Assembly (NCBI GenBank): GCA_002369295.1
Contig: DFDR01000139.1
Span: forward strand, 1,252-7,003
Source: Desulfovibrionaceae bacterium UBA3823
GTDB taxonomy: Bacteria; Desulfobacterota; Desulfovibrionia; Desulfovibrionales; Desulfovibrionaceae
Reading direction: 5' to 3'
Length of the DNA stretch: 5,752 nt
This document shows, piece by piece, positions 5,223-5,752 of this stretch. The notes under the pieces are model-generated. The model saw nothing but the letters and a program-made list of their open reading frames with translations, was not told the DNA's origin and ran no database searches. A program made the translations under genes and the position numbers. Within the stretch, counting starts at the first letter, position 1, and each line of letters starts with the position of its first letter.

Positions 5223-5752
5223 CTACTTCTTGACCTTGACGGGGAAGGTCGGATCGTATTCGTTGAGGGCCTTGGCCACGAGCTTGCTCAGGCCCACCAG
5301 GGCGATCAGGTTCGGGATGACCATGAGGCCGTTGAACATGTCGGCGAGTTCCCAGACCAGATTGACCTTCAGCATGGCGCCAAGGCAGAGGAAGCACATG
5401 ACGAGGACGCGGAAGAAGGGGATGACCTTGGTGCCGAAGAGGTACTTGGCGTTCTGCTCGGCGAAGAAGTACCAGCCGACGATGGTGGAGAAGGCAAAGA
5501 AGAGCAGACAGATGGCCACGAAGGGATTGCCCAGGGTGCCGAAGCCGGAGGTGAAGGCCTTCTGGGCGAGCTCGATGCCCGTGGTCTTGCCGTCGAGGAC
5601 GCCGGTGGTGCAGATGACCAGGGCAGTCATGTTCAGCACGATGAAGGTGTCGATGAACAGGCCGCACAGGGCGACCATGCCCTGCTGGGCGGGATACTGG
5701 ACCTTGGCCACGGCGTGCGCGTGCGGGGTGGAGCCCATGCCGGCCTCGTTGG
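5223..5752 (-). CDS. AGCS-family sodium:alanine/glycine symporter, C-terminal part only
   Basis: This is the last 175 residues of an inner-membrane amino-acid:cation symporter of the alanine/glycine:cation symporter (AGCS) family, which imports alanine or glycine with Na+ or H+. The N-terminal part is beyond the window edge. The visible part opens with NEAGMGSTPHAHA, a conserved AGCS block with the NEAGxGS signature. Hydrophobic membrane segments follow at roughly residues 24-47 (GMVALCGLFIDTFIVLNMTALVI), 72-96 (NPFVAICLLFFAFSTIVGWYFFAEQ), 107-128 and 135-155. NAKYLFG lies in a loop, and the cytoplasmic tail is short and basic, ending FPVKVKK. The frame is intact to TAG (5225-5223). Substrate choice between alanine and glycine cannot be read from this part. 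The gene converges on rny and has its own strong terminator, so the two are independently transcribed. Confidence 0.93.
   Translation of the reverse strand, partial: NEAGMGSTPHAHAVAKVQYPAQQGMVALCGLFIDTFIVLNMTALVICTTGVLDGKTTGIELAQKAFTSGFGTLGNPFVAICLLFFAFSTIVGWYFFAEQNAKYLFGTKVIPFFRVLVMCFLCLGAMLKVNLVWELADMFNGLMVIPNLIALVGLSKLVAKALNEYDPTFPVKVKK

Overview
The window is 5.75 kb of GC-rich bacterial chromosome carrying housekeeping genes: protein quality control, cell-envelope precursor synthesis, Z-ring assembly, global transcription control and RNA turnover. No mobile element, CRISPR array, tRNA or rRNA is visible. The gene set, the high GC content and the order glmU - ZapB-like - zapA - 6S RNA - rny suggest a Gram-negative bacterium. 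A Desulfovibrio-like member of the Desulfovibrionaceae is my best guess. That is an inference from general knowledge of gene neighbourhoods, since no marker here fixes the taxon.

Layout. The + strand opens inside the 3' end of clpB (1-554). A 487-nt gene-free gap follows (555-1041). It holds a strong GC hairpin, a UUCG-loop terminator and two dyads upstream of glmU. glmU (1042-2400) encodes the bifunctional enzyme that makes UDP-N-acetylglucosamine. After 91 nt containing a good sigma70-type promoter come two tightly spaced small genes, a ZapB-like coiled-coil protein (2492-2737) and zapA (2743-3012). Immediately after zapA lies a region with no credible ORF that folds into a long rod closed by a 16-bp helix (3018-3210). 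I read it as the 6S RNA gene (ssrS), which sits downstream of zapA in many bacteria. Two successive hairpin/T-tract terminators (3251-3289 and 3307-3328) follow. Then comes rny (3404-4963), encoding the membrane-anchored endoribonuclease RNase Y. The last gene runs the other way: the 3' part of an AGCS-family sodium:alanine/glycine symporter (5752-5223, minus strand). It converges on rny, and each gene has its own terminator in the gap between them.

How the parts fit. The ZapB-like gene, zapA and 6S RNA look like one transcription unit linking Z-ring factors to the RNA that titrates housekeeping RNA polymerase. rny follows, but two terminators separate it and it probably has its own promoter. 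clpB and the symporter are unrelated neighbours cut by the window edges. The most informative non-coding item is the 6S RNA. Secondary items are a possible leaderless start for the ZapB-like gene and the palindromes upstream of glmU and rny.
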